In this document: positions 52,670 to 64,000 of the stretch, in pieces
How positions within the stretch are numbered: position 1 is the first letter of the stretch
Layout of the letters: every line of letters starts with the position of its first letter
Origin: Halichoerus grypus
Lineage: Eukaryota; Chordata; Mammalia; Carnivora; Phocidae
Length of the DNA stretch: 64,000 nucleotides
NCBI RefSeq assembly: GCF_964656455.1
Contig: NC_135717.1
Span: forward strand, 145,342,308-145,406,307
Direction of reading: 5' to 3'
Program-made: the position numbers and the translations under genes
Notes under the pieces: model-generated
What the model was told of the DNA's origin: nothing
Seen by the model: only the letters and a program-made list of their open reading frames with translations
Databases searched by the model: none

Positions 52670-53800
52670 CCTATTTTTTTTGCTTTAAATATTTTTGAGG
52701 CCATGCTATTTGTTTTACATAAATTTATAATTGTTATATATTTCTTTTGAATTGACCTATTTTATCATTTTTAAATGTCCCTCTTTATCTGTAGTAAAGC
52801 TTTCTGCCTTAGACTTCTGTGTCTGATATTACCAAAACTAGCTTTCTTTTGGACTCAAGATCTTTTTATGCTTGTAAAAATTATTGAGTACCTGCCTTAA
52901 ACAGCTTTCATTTATGCACGTTATATCTATCAGTATTTACTGTATAGAAAAAAAATGAGAAAAATTTTGTTTTTATTTATTAATTCAGAGCTTAAGATAA
53001 TAAAGCTTTTCCATTAGTAATAGTTTTATAAATAATAAATGTAGTTTTTACCAAAAAGATATGGTGAGAAAAGGGTTATTGTTACACATATTTGCAAATC
53101 TCTTTAATGTCTAGCTTAACTCAAGACAGCTGGGTTTCTGTATTTCCTTCTGCATTCAATTTGCTACAATATCACACCTCATGTAGCCTCTGGAAAACTC
53201 CACTATGAACTCTTGAGCAAATGAGAGTGAAAAAGGCGAATAACGTCTTAGAATTATTATGAAATAGTTTTGCCTCCATGGAACCTTTAAAAGCGTCTGT
53301 AGGAGGTTGGTCTCTGGACCATACTTTGAGAATCACTAGTTTAGTGTGTACATAACGTATCTTTTTCTATCCTTTTACTTACAATATTTCTACATGTCCT
53401 ATTTTTGGTATATCTCTTTTATGTAATGTGAAAATGTGTTGCTTTTGTTATTGTTTTATCTAGACTCCCTGACAAATTTTAGCTTTGATTCTAGCCTTTG
53501 GTCTCTAATAACTAATTAAGTTTAATTAATAATTAAGTGTAATTATTAATATATTTGAGTTTAAATCTACTATCTTATCTTCTGTTCCCCTGATCTGTGT
53601 CTGTCGATTCTATTTGTTTTGCCTGTTCTATTTTTTTCTCTTTTCTTGCCTCTTTTTGGTTTAGTTGAGTTTTTAAATTATTTCATTTTTCCTTTCTATT
53701 ACCAGTTACATATTATTTTACTATTCTTTTTGTTTACTGTAGATACAGCATGCCTTCTTGATTTACCAAATCTAAATTTATTTGGTACTTTTTCAAAGCA
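52670..53800 (-). mobile_element. probable old L1 ORF2 fragment, antisense
   Basis: Text such as tgtccctctttatctgtagt and tctgcctttgctacaatatc-like AT-rich reverse ORF2 sequence. Weak similarity; two TG tracts follow. Confidence 0.3.
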
Positions 53801-53876
53801 GTTCTAGGGTCTTAGAAAATTTAAACTTTATTTACTTGCTCCCAGATTAATATGCTATTATTGTCGTGCATTTTAT

Positions 53877-53903
53877 TGTGTGTGTGTGTGTGTGTGTGTG
53901 TGT
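53877..53903. repeat. (TG)n microsatellite
   Basis: About 13 TG units. A second pure TG tract is at 53991-54024, 90 bases away. Confidence 0.96.
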
Positions 53904-53987
53904 ATTTGGAATGGCTTAAGATAGTATTATTTTATAATATCAATATTGTTAGGATTCACCCACTTTTTAAAACCTTCCCTTTGTTTT

Positions 53988-53990
<3 letters not shown>

Positions 53991-54024
<34 letters not shown>
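53991..54024. repeat. (TG)n microsatellite
   Basis: About 16 TG units at the edge of the antisense L1 fragment. Confidence 0.96.
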
Positions 54025-54027
<3 letters not shown>

Positions 54028-54039
54028 GAAGTATTTCTC

Positions 54040-55860
54040 TTTTTTGAGATAAAATTGATATATAACATATTTCTTTCAGGGGTACAACATAATTTGATTT
54101 TTGTATAAAAAACACTATGAGTGATCACCACAGTACATCTAGTTATCATCTGTCATTATACAGTTGATCCCCCCTTACCCAATTTGCCCTCTCATCCCCT
54201 TTCTCTCTGATAACCACCCTTCTGCTCTCTGCATATATGAGTTGTGTTTTGGCTTGTTTGCTTAGTTTTCTTAGATTCCACAGAGAGAGATCGATCATAT
54301 GACATTTGTCTTTTTCTGACTTATTCCACTTAGCATAATGCCCTTGTGATCCATCCATGTTGTCACAAATGGCAAGGTTTCATTCTTTTTATGGCTGAAT
54401 AATATTCCATTGTACATCTAAATACCACAATTGTTTTATCCATTTCACACATCAGTGGGCATTTAGGTTGTATCCATATCTTCGCTATTGCAAATAATGC
54501 TGTAATGAATGAACATGGGGGTACATATATCTTTTCAAGTCAGTGGTTTTTTTTTTCTTTAAATAAATATCCTGAAGTGGAAATGGTAGGTCATAAGGTA
54601 TTTCTATTTTTAATTTTTTGAGGAACCTCTATCTATTTTCCATAGTGGCTGTACCAATCTACATTCCCACCAACAGTGTGAGAGGGTTCCCTTCTCTCCA
54701 TATCCTTGCCAACACTTGTTATTTCTTGTCTTTTTGATAATATCTATTTTAACAGATGTGAAGTGATATCCCATAGTGATTTTGATATGCATTTCTCTGA
54801 TGACTAATGATGTTGAACATCTTTTCATGTGCCTGTTGGCCATCTGTATGTCTTCTTTGGAAAAATGTCTATTCAGATCTTCTGCCCATTTTTTAATCAG
54901 ACTGGATTTTTGCTATTGAGTTGGAGTTCTTTATAAATTTTGGATATTAGACCCTTATCAGACGTGTGATTTGCAAATATTTTATCCCATTCAGTAGGTT
55001 GTCTTTTCATTTTGTTCATAATTTCCTTTGCTGTGCAAAGCTTTTAGTTTGATATTGTTCCACTTGTTTATTTTGCTTTTGTTGCTTTTCCATTTGGTGT
55101 TAGATTAAAAAAAAAAAATCATCCAAGACCCGTGTCAAGGAATTTACCACCTATGTTTTCTTCTATGAGCTTTATGGTTTCAGGTCTTATGTTCAAGTCT
55201 TCAATCCATTTTGAGTTAATTTTTGTGTATGTTGTAAGATAGTGGTCAAGCTTCATTTTTTTGCATGTGGCTGTCTGATTTCCCAATACCAATTATTGAA
55301 GAAACTGTTCTTTCCCTATTTTATATTCTTGGCCCCTTTGTTGTAAACTAATTGACTATTAACTAATTGGTTTATTTCTGGGGTCTTTATTCTGTTCCCC
55401 TGATCTGTGTCTGTTTTTATGCCAATACCATATTGTTTTGATTACTGTAGCTTTAGTGTATAGTTTGAAATCAGGGAGTGCGACACCTCCAATTTTGCTT
55501 TTTCTTGAAATTGCATTGACTATTAAAGGTCTTTCGTGGTTCCATATAAATGTTACAATTATTTGTCCTATTCATGTGAAAAATGCCATTGGGATTTTGA
55601 TAGGGATTACATTGGATCTGTGGATTGCTCTGGATATGGACATTCTAATGATATTAATTTTTTAATCCATGAGTACGGAATGTCTTTCCATTTATTTGTC
55701 TTCATCAATTCCTTTCATTAGTGTTTTGTAGTTTTCAATATACAGATCTTTTACCTCTTGATTAAATTTATTCTTAGGTATTTTATTTTTTGATGCACTT
55801 ACAAATAGGATTATTTTCTTAATTTCTTGCATAATTGCTGTCTTTTCAGACTGTTTTCTG
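54040..55860 (-). mobile_element. L1 LINE fragment, antisense
   Basis: Plus strand shows reverse L1 3' UTR (atttctttcaggggtacaac, ttccattgtacatctaaata) then reverse ORF2 3' part. On minus the ORF2 Cys-rich segment [20 protein letters not shown] is readable at about 54650-54720, so this is a decayed L1 of roughly 1.8 kb. Confidence 0.85.
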
Positions 55861-55983
55861 CCATTTAAAAAAACACTACTGTAATATTGTTTTGTAATTT
55901 ATTCACTTCATGATAATTTGTTAACATTTTTACATGTTATAATTTTTAAAAAATTGTAGTTGAATTGATCAAGTAAGAGATAT

Positions 55984-56044
55984 TTGAGGAGAGATTCTTG
56001 TGCTCGCTTCGGCAGCACATATACTAAAATTGAGGAGAGATTCT
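55984..56044 (+). pseudogene. truncated U6 snRNA retrocopy with target-site duplication
   Basis: From 56000 the sequence is GTGCTCGCTTCGGCAGCACA followed by TATACTAAAATTG, an exact match to the first 33 bases of U6 snRNA as I remember it. It stops at 56032 with no poly(A). Identical 15-base copies ttgaggagagattct flank it at 55984-55998 and 56030-56044. It is a 3'-truncated, tailless retrocopy, most likely made by L1 reverse transcriptase, and is not a working U6 gene (no stem or 3' half; no upstream PSE/TATA). Confidence 0.85.
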
Positions 56045-58074
56045 GTCTATATTATTTTTCTATTTCCATGTGGACACAACACAGGGCTGAAACTAGTAGA
56101 ATGAATCTCTGATGAATTTTATATTACAAGTAAAGCTAGTTTTGAAAAAATAGATTTTGATATTTTTAGTAGAAATGTGGAGAATATAAATGATTTATAT
56201 GTGTTTATATAAGGATACTCTATGCTTCTTTCAAAAAATTACAAAAAAGTACAAAAAATTTTATCATTATACCAGTATTAAAATAAAACTATAATAAACA
56301 TAGCTCGCACCTAAATAGAAATCCAAAAATCTTTGAGGAATAACAAATATCAAATGGTAAACAAAATGTCCTTCTATATATAGGAGGCAATTACATGAAA
56401 GAACAAAGTAATCAAAATAAGAAATCACTTGAAATGAATGTGGTAACTCTTCAGCCAATCATGCTTACTTTTCCTATATAAATAAGTGTACTTAGGGTAA
56501 AGTTTAATTTAAAAACATTTAGGTAATTAATTAAGTAAAGTTTAACTGAACAGTAGAAAAAGTTTTATAATACCTGTCATTATTACAGTATATATAAAGA
56601 GATAAGCTCTAGGCATGTAATTTTTATTAATATTAAAGAAACAGTTAACATTTTAGTGCTGCTTTTGAAATGATGCAGACATACTTTTAACCACTACTGA
56701 AGTCGATCATCAATTTGAATTTTTAAAAAGTACCATGATTTATAAAGTAAGCGATTGTTGAAATATATTAACGTATATAAAATAATCTTAAGATGAACAA
56801 CAATAAAAATGATCCCTATGTGAATTACTGGTTGGGAACATTCCTTTTCAGTCAATTTTTCTACAGTTTACTAAGATGGGACATACTTAAAAACTCAAAA
56901 GCGTTGTTAAACAATAGAGCAAGAGTGTATATGAAACTGTTTTGACTTCAAAATTTTAGACTGGCTTCCTCATGCTAAAGATGATAAAATTATCTCATTT
57001 ACACTTCCATCTTCACCTTCCAGTTTTGCCAGTTATAATATCCTCTTTGTTGTTTAGTAAATTATTAAAACATGTGCTTTTGATTCATGTATTTTAGACA
57101 ATATTAACTCCTCTTTAAGAAAATAAAATAAATTAGAATATTTACACTTTTTCCTATCTTCTTTTCCCCTCAAAATTCTTATTATTCACATCAGAATTTA
57201 TGACTCTATGTATATATCCTTTAGTGGCTTTAGATCTGTATGACAATGGGTCAGTACCAGTTCTTTTTACAACTGTTCTTTCATCCTCTGCTTGTCTGGA
57301 TTACCTAGTTCATTAGCTCTTTTTAAATCTTATTTTTTCAAAGAAAGATAGATCCTATAATCCCTGAATTCTTTCACGTTTGAGAATATCTGTCAGTTGC
57401 TTTCATTCTTAAAATAGATGAAAGCTGTGCATTCTATTTTTAGGTAACACTTTCACTTGGTACTTTGTGACATTGCTTCCCTGCATAAGTGATAGTGTGT
57501 GTTGCTACTGCAAGTTAGAGGCTGTCCTCATGACTGAGTTCTGTGAAGATACCTGAATAACACTCCTTGTCCTTGATCAGTAACTTAACCAAGAAACATC
57601 TTATAATCAATAAATCCACAAATTTGTTTTGGAATGTAATGTCCCTTTCAAACTACAGATTAAGTTATTCCTTTGTTTCTGGAAATTTTTGGTTTTTATA
57701 TATTTGAAAACTTTTTTGTTTTGGTTCTGTTTTTCAATCATAGATGATCCATATTTTGGTTGAGTTTGTCTTTCATGTCTATTATAGTTCTATGTCATTT
57801 TATTTTTGGCTTTCTTCATATTTTATTCTCAGTGTGATGATCTCTTTTTTTGTGGGCATTTCAAGCTTTAGCTCTCTATTCTGTGCAATGTTGTTTCTAA
57901 GTAATTTATTAGTTCTGTCATGGTGTTATTTTGATCCATTGTTTACCTACATCTGTTGTTTTAATATCTTTGAATTCTTGTTGCATTAAATTTCTTTAAA
58001 TATCCTTCTATAGCCCAAAGCGTTTTCAACATATTTTCTTCTTTCTTGTATTTTCTTCTGAATAGAATCCTTAC

Positions 58075-58330
58075 TGTATTAGTTATATATTGTTATGAAG
58101 CAAAGTACCCTAAAACAGCAATTTAAAACCACAAACACTTTTTCATATTTTCTGTGGATCAAGAACCTGGGAGTGGCTTAACTGGGTGGTTATGTCTCAG
58201 GATCTCTCAAGGGGTTGCAGTCAAGCTGTCAACCAGGACTACTATCATCTCAAGGCTCAATGAGGCTGAATGATCTACTTCCAAGCTCATTCACTTGTTT
58301 GTTGGCAGGCCTCAGTTCTACATATTCTTT
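58075..58330. repeat. dispersed repeat copy C (family not assigned)
   Basis: Reads tgttatgaagcaaagtaccc, atctctcaaggggttgcagt, ccaagctcattcacttgttt; related to copies at 21546 and 43300. Confidence 0.45.
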
Positions 58331-58689
58331 AAATGATTTCCTTTTTTTGTCATTAAGCTAATTTTTAGGTTATGTATATATATGTGTATGTATATTTTAA
58401 TGGACATCCTCCCTCACTGTTATATATAGGCAGATGTTTTAGAGATCTTACCCAGTCTCCATTTACTATTTCACTGAATTTCCTTTAAAACTTTCATCTT
58501 AAAATCTAAGAGGTATGCCCTATTATCTCTGTACAGAGTTCCCCTACTTTGGCTATATAACAAACCCTTTTGATGAATAGCAGTATCAGGTTTTCCCAAG
58601 TTTTTCTTCAGATCAGCAATCATTGTTGGTAGTGGTGGTAGTCAGGATTAAATAACACTTCTATTCAATACTTGCTCTGATTTTTTTTT

Positions 58690-59240
58690 CCCCAAATAGA
58701 TTGTTTTTAAATATATATTATGCAAGAAGTGCATTCTCATTTAAATTTTTTTAAATAGAGAATTATATAATGTAAGCAATAAAACATTATTTACCACTTC
58801 TCTCTTATTTTGTAAGAGTAACCACTGTTCACAGTTGTTTATGGATCAATCAAGATCTTATTCTAGGCAATACAATTATAGATGTGTAGATTTAGATTCA
58901 GACTCACTCAACAGCTAAAAGCCTATGTATGCAAATTAGGTTTTACACAGAGTAATAGATTATGGACCTCCCTCTATGGCAGATTACTTCATATTGAAGA
59001 TTATGTGTATTCATTTTATAAGATACTCCATAATTTATTTATTCCCTTAATGATAGACGTTTAACTTACCTCCATTTCTTTGTTTTAAATAATACAGAAA
59101 GGAGTCTCTCTACATTTTACTTTATAGTTGTGTGTGTATTACCATGCAATGGATTCCTACAAGTAGAAATGGTGTGTCAAGTATTCCTCAATATCTGAGG
59201 CTTGAAATCATGGTAATTCTACCAAATTGAAATCTCAGAT
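58690..59240 (-). mobile_element. old L1 3'-end fragment, antisense
   Basis: Reads gtaagagtaaccactgttca, aatggattcctacaagtaga, aatggtgtgtcaagtattcc, ttctaccaaattgaaatctc: reverse L1M 3'-end wording. Confidence 0.4.
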
Positions 59241-61830
59241 TGTTGAGTAAACTAATTATACCTTCTCTATATATTGGCTGAAAATCATAGTGTCTTAATA
59301 TTTGAAATTAGCTGATAGACTTTATTTAAGTCCTCCTAGCCTAACATGTCACACACTGATACTGGTTTTTACATATACAGACAGCCCTAGGGTGGAAGTA
59401 TGTGTGGCATGTTTGAGGAAGAGCAATGAGGTTAACATGCTAGAATGAACCAAGAGAAGGGGACAGTAGTAGAGGATGAGTTCAAAGATAGGGTTTTGTG
59501 GGCCATTTTAAGGACTTTAGAAGACATTCTCTCCATAATCAAGTATTTAAAACATAGTCTACACTCCTTGTCCCCACTTTTACTGCACTGTTGCTTCCAT
59601 CCTAATTACTCTATTGTTGTCTCTAACAAAAATCTTCAGCTAACTTCATGACTGCCAAGGCAGTGGCCTCCTCTTATTCCTTGGCACACTGTTGGCCATA
59701 TATAACTTAGTGTAAATAAAAATACCTTTGATAATTGTGAAATGTATATTATTTTATTTTTATTTTTACTAACCAACTGTGATCATCACAGAATTCTGTT
59801 TGCCTTTTCCTCTTGTTCTCTCCCAATTGTTCTGCTGCTTTATCTCCTACTTCCTTTCAGCTTCTTATGCCAAATCCTTTAGCTTTCCTCAGTGTGTGAC
59901 CTGATGTTTCGTTCTTGGTTCTCTTCTTGGGTGACCTTTGAGAAGTTTCACAAATGCATTCCCAACTTTAAATGAGTTAATAGAAGATTCTATTTCTGGA
60001 TAGCTCTGAATAACTTAAGAGTAAAGTGCATGGCTTTTAAAAATATTAAGCTTGTGGAAGTAAATTGCTTAAGATGTTTAAATATTTGATAAAGGACATT
60101 TTATTTTACGCAACTACAAATTTTTATTAATATTTCCTTCCTCCTTGAATGCCTTTAAACTGCTTCAGTGGGTTAATTGATGTTCATTGGGTATGATCAT
60201 AAGGCATACTAAATTCCAGAGTATTTTCTATTTCAGCAGACTTCAAAATACATTTTAGCTAATATATATTTATTATTATATGTAATATACTATTTCTAAT
60301 ACCTTGGAGTTGATAATATATAATATATATAAGATAGTTGACTCTGTTACTTAAACTTAGTTGACTATCTTATAAGGCAGAACAATTCACTCCTTGAATA
60401 ATATCAGATGACAATTTTTTCTAAGTTATACTTGCTATTTTACATTACAGGAAAATACCAGTACATTAATCCTAGATAAGAACTTAAAAAATGTAAAATT
60501 ACTGCCTAAATTTAAATTTAAGTCTCTCTCTTCTATGGGTCTTTCTATGCATTTTCCTGCTTTTCTTAGATAATGTATAATTTATCATTATAAGAAAATT
60601 AACTCTTTAACATAAAAATGTATTCCTTTTTATACAAAATAATAATCCATAACTAATCATCCATAAATTACATACATACAAAATAATCATCCATAATTAA
60701 GTTGTTTTGACTCAAACTATTAGAAACATTGCAATTTTGAAATATAATTTTTCTTCAAATGTATCTCTATGAAATATTTGTACAATACACTCAATTCTGT
60801 TACATTATCTAAATTTTTAAAATATGATACAGCATTAAGTTTTCTTGTGAAATCTTGGTAATATTACTTGATTCTTCCTTTTATTTCTCCATTTTGATAT
60901 AAGCAGACTGCCCTTTCCTTCTGGAAATTACAATGTATAATCAAAAGAGCAAACCTTGAGTTAATGCTTTAAATTTCTCCTGGATAAATTTATTACATAA
61001 ATTCCAGATATTATTTTTATACATAATTATGTTTCTTTCAAGATTATCTTTCAGTTTATTATCAATAACTTTTTTTTGGTTGAAAAACTCATGTTTATTC
61101 CAACATTTAATTGAATAAAACATTTTGGGGCTTGACAAGAAAATCACAATGAAGCTTGATTCTCCAAGGTTTAGGCTCAATGACTCCCATATGTACAATA
61201 CTCACTAAAGACATTCTACTAACCAGTACCTACTTTAGGCCTTAAACCATATTTCCAGTTTCTAGAACTGCCTATTTCATATAATAGGGTGGTGCTTAGA
61301 GAGATCGTATCTAGTCCAATATTCAATCTAAATAACATTTTCTAGATTTTTAATATTTTCCATGAAACGTTTACAGACTTCCTCAGCATTTCTTTCCAGT
61401 GCTAATTCCTGATGGCTTACTTGAACAACCTTCTCAGTTTTGTTCTTATAAGTGCTGAGCTGTAGTCTAAGATTCCTCTGGTATTTTTTATATAGTATCA
61501 TATTGGTTTTAACCTTATCTGGGCAACAAGGAGGATACTTGTGACAATCTTGAAATACCTGAAGAATATGCTAATATTTCATTGTTGTTAATATGGTTGC
61601 ACCTACTTGACTTGGGGGAATCTAAGATAGCTATCTCGATGGTAGGAAAGTAGCATTCCAATGTTATATATTCAATCTTAAGGAAGTAATCAAACTTCAA
61701 AGACCCTGAAACTGGGTTGAGAACTGTTTTTTTAAGAAAACAAGTCCTTCTATCTCTCCCTTGTTCTGTTGTCATTTGAAAATAAAGCATTCAATGCCCA
61801 ATGTATACTTTTTAGTATTTTGTTCAGTTT
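59240..61830. other. LRRIQ1 intron 9, unassigned
   Basis: 59550-59950 has L2-like pyrimidine-rich wording; 59960-61830 is AT-rich unique-looking DNA with short palindromes (for example gatagttgactctgttactt ... agttgactatctt around 60333-60371). No exon seen. Confidence 0.3.
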
Positions 61831-61833
61831 TCA

Positions 61834-61835
<2 letters not shown>

Positions 61836-61883
<48 letters not shown>

Positions 61884-61892
61884 CACACACAT
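61836..61892. repeat. (TG)n(TA)n(CA)n composite microsatellite
   Basis: TG tract, then TA tract, then CACACACA; the outer parts are reverse complements, so the whole can fold. It lies 207 bases before LRRIQ1 exon 10. Confidence 0.97.
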
Positions 61893-62099
61893 ATCAATGT
61901 CATTCAAAAATATATCTTGTAGGTACAAGTTTAAAAAATAATACATTTTACACTTACACATTTTTCACAGGAATACGGGCTAAATCTTCACTTGTAATTA
62001 GAAATATTGGGAAATATAAAGGTGCAATTATTTAGAAATCTCACCTTAGATTCTGGAAGAATATATGATATAAGTGATCTTGGAAAATTTTTCTTCCAG

Positions 62100-62293
62100 G
62101 TGGTTTAGAATCTTTGAGAAATCTTCAGCAACTAATTGTGGACCACAATCAATTAATTAGTACAAAAGGTCTTTGTGATACTCCTACCATTATATACCTG
62201 GATTGCTCACATAATCATCTTACTAAAGTTGAAGGTATTGAAAACTGTGGATTGCTCCAAGTACTGAAGTTACAGGGAAATTATCTAAGTGAG
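62100..62293 (+). CDS. LRRIQ1: LRRIQ1 coding exon 10 (LRRs)
   Basis: Acceptor tttttcttccag, donor GAG|gtaatt. It completes Gly901 and encodes GLESLRNLQQLIVDHNQL, then TIIYLDCSHNHLTKVEGIE and LLQVLKLQGNYLSE, residues 901-965: three repeats of about 22 residues with the L-x-L-x-x-N core. The frame joins the exon at 45074 exactly (phase 1). A composite (TG)(TA)(CA) microsatellite lies 0.2 kb upstream. Confidence 0.93.
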
Positions 62294-62852
62294 GTAATTT
62301 CTTTACATTATTGATTAATACAACATTAATACAACATTCTTGATTAATACAACATTTTCTTTTGATAAAAAAATCAATTGCATGTTTTAAAGGCAACTTT
62401 GTTTAATTTTCCTTTTTTTTTTTTTTTGCTGATCATCTGTATGTGATTTCCAGTTTACTTAAAACTGTTACATACTTCTATTAAAAAAATGTTCAACATA
62501 GAATATTTTGTAAAGAAATCTAATTTAACATAAGTTTTTCAGAACACTAAAATAAATCATAACTTTTCAGTTATATTTCAGTATATAAGTGGAGCCAAAT
62601 GTATCTGTAATGAAATTCTAATTAAAATTTACCATGAAGTAACTTTTATTAAAAAAACAATTCTAATTGTAAAGTTAATTCTTAGAAATTTTATTCATAC
62701 TAAAATTCTCATAACATTATAGTTTCATTTATGATATGTAGTTTAACAGAATATACCTTTTGTTACTTTTAATAGATTTTATGTTTTTAAATTTTGTTGA
62801 ATGACAAAAATATTTTACTTAATATAAGCTAATGACCCAAATTTAAATATAG

Positions 62853-62980
62853 CTTCCGTCCTTGGAGAATCATGTTCTACTAAGAGAATTGCACCTGGAT
62901 GATAACAGCATTTCAACTGTGGAAGCATTTTCTTCATATTGGTTGCCTTTACTACAAAACCTGACTATCTCTCAAAACAG
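62853..62980 (+). CDS. LRRIQ1: LRRIQ1 coding exon 11 (LRRs; gene continues off the right edge)
   Basis: Acceptor taaatatag (unusually poor in pyrimidines), donor AACAG|gtaaaa. It encodes LPSLENHVLLRELHLDDN, then SISTVEAFSSYWLPLLQN and LTISQN, residues 966-1007, plus two bases of codon 1008. Two LRR cores are visible (LLRELHLDDNSI and LLQNLTISQN). I found no further LRRIQ1 exon in 62981-64000, so the remaining LRRs and the C-terminal IQ motifs known in this family lie outside the window. Confidence 0.92.
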
Positions 62981-64000
62981 GTAAAAACAAATTGCATAAG
63001 TACTAAATGCATTGAATGATTGCTTAAAGTAAATGCTTGATCTTCATAACAAGTAGAAAGGTTGTTAGTTTTTACCAGCAATTCAGTGAAAGTGCATCAC
63101 AATAAATTAGTACATAAATTAGAAATATAACTTTATAGGATTTGAAAAAGTAGTGTATTGGCATACCCTTGAATTTAAGTAGAATTTTAATTGTCACTTA
63201 TCCTACTCCTTTTGTTTCTTCTCAAAGACATACTTGTAGAAATCTCCCAGAGCAGGTTTGTTTATATTTGTAAAGAATATAGTCCTTGGAAAATGCAGGA
63301 GGTAGTTAATTTAATGCAGGATGTCTCATTCTCTCAAGTGGTACTTATTAAGTCCTGGAAGAACGATTTTTAATCTGCTCTCAACTTGCATGTCTTTTTG
63401 TAACTGTTAAGATTGATTTAAATTCGATTTCCCTAAGGTTATAAAGTAACACTTAAAAAAATACCTTAACATTAAATCGAGATGGGTACCTGACACAGAA
63501 GATCCATTTGAAACCACCAAACATCTGGATCTTTGCAGAGAATAACTGTCTAAAACCAAAACAGGAACACAGTATGTGTATGTATCCCTCTGCTTAATAT
63601 TTCATTGAGACCTATTCACTCTAATATGATTAATTTGTTCATCAAAGGCACAAAGAGTAGAGGAAAGAAACCACCTTTAACAAGAAATTGCTTTTTTGGG
63701 TTATACAACTCTTGCAGAACAAGTGCACAAGTACAACCCAATTTTAATACATACATATTTTTTTCCTAAAAGAACCATAAAATTTTCTCACATTCTTTCC
63801 ACAGTAGTGCTCATCCTCTGAGCATGTACATCCCAAATGATTTAACTTCTACTTATTAAACTATTCCACTGTTTGACAAAGCACAAACTGAATCTGTATT
63901 CAAAAATTCCCTTAAATTGTTTTAATCGGATCTAATATATAAAAGTTTATTTGGTTTTAAAAGGGCATTTATTATAGAGCCAGCTCTATCAGATAACACT
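62981..64000. other. LRRIQ1 intron 11 (start)
   Basis: No further exon with LRR-type coding sequence was found to the right edge. Confidence 0.4.

Noticed and set aside
54146..54843. Minus ORFs with QGHYAKWNKSEKDKCHMI and [12 protein letters not shown]
   Set aside because: Remnants of an antisense L1 3' end, already explained.
56000..56032. Functional U6 snRNA gene
   Set aside because: Only the first 33 bases are present, between direct repeats, without promoter elements or the rest of the RNA.

Overview
This is a stretch of mammalian nuclear DNA from a carnivore. The evidence is 19 copies of the tRNA-Lys-derived CAN-SINE (SINEC) family, many with clear target-site duplications (TSDs). The SINE text resembles the bear / seal / mustelid (arctoid) type more than the dog SINEC_Cf type; the species cannot be named from the sequence. 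There are no prokaryotic genes, operons or CRISPR arrays. The rest is intron and intergenic DNA rich in L1, L2, MIR, MaLR and Tigger-type repeats.

Two protein-coding genes lie head to head, an order that I recall from the human 12q21 region. On the minus strand, the first three coding exons of a tetraspanin that I identify as TSPAN19 lie at 6527-6462, 6378-6306 and 3658-3534. Their splice phases join perfectly; the later exons are outside the left edge. On the plus strand, eleven consecutive coding exons of LRRIQ1 (leucine-rich repeats and IQ motif containing 1) run from 17527 to 62980 and continue past the right edge. They sum to 3,023 coding bases (1,007 codons plus 2 bases) with no stop or frameshift. 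They give an acidic N-terminus, a long charged coiled-coil region, a degenerate IQ motif and at least six SDS22-like leucine-rich repeats.

Between the two genes, 14090-14460 is a CpG-rich block with two CCAAT boxes in opposite orientation and a near-consensus RFX X-box. I read it as a shared bidirectional promoter, plausibly driven in ciliated cells and testis (inference).

Layout: 1-6527 TSPAN19 exons and introns; 6528-14090 its 5' flank or 5' intron with a MaLR LTR and several SINEs; 14090-14460 promoter; 14460-17525 LRRIQ1 5' intron; 17526-36555 LRRIQ1 N-terminal and coiled-coil/IQ exons, with a young L1 nested in a SINE at 25341-27297; 36556-62099 large introns with LRR exons at 42909 and 45074; 62100-62980 two more LRR exons. 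CAN-SINEs are dense up to 41884 and absent afterwards.

The oddest items are non-genic: a SINE at 1387-1642 that carries an inverted copy of its own head joined to an inverted copy of a sequence 600 bases upstream; a roughly 33-base fragment of the U6 snRNA 5' end between perfect TSDs at 55984-56044; and a perfect 14-bp-arm hairpin inside the L1. I found no new protein system.
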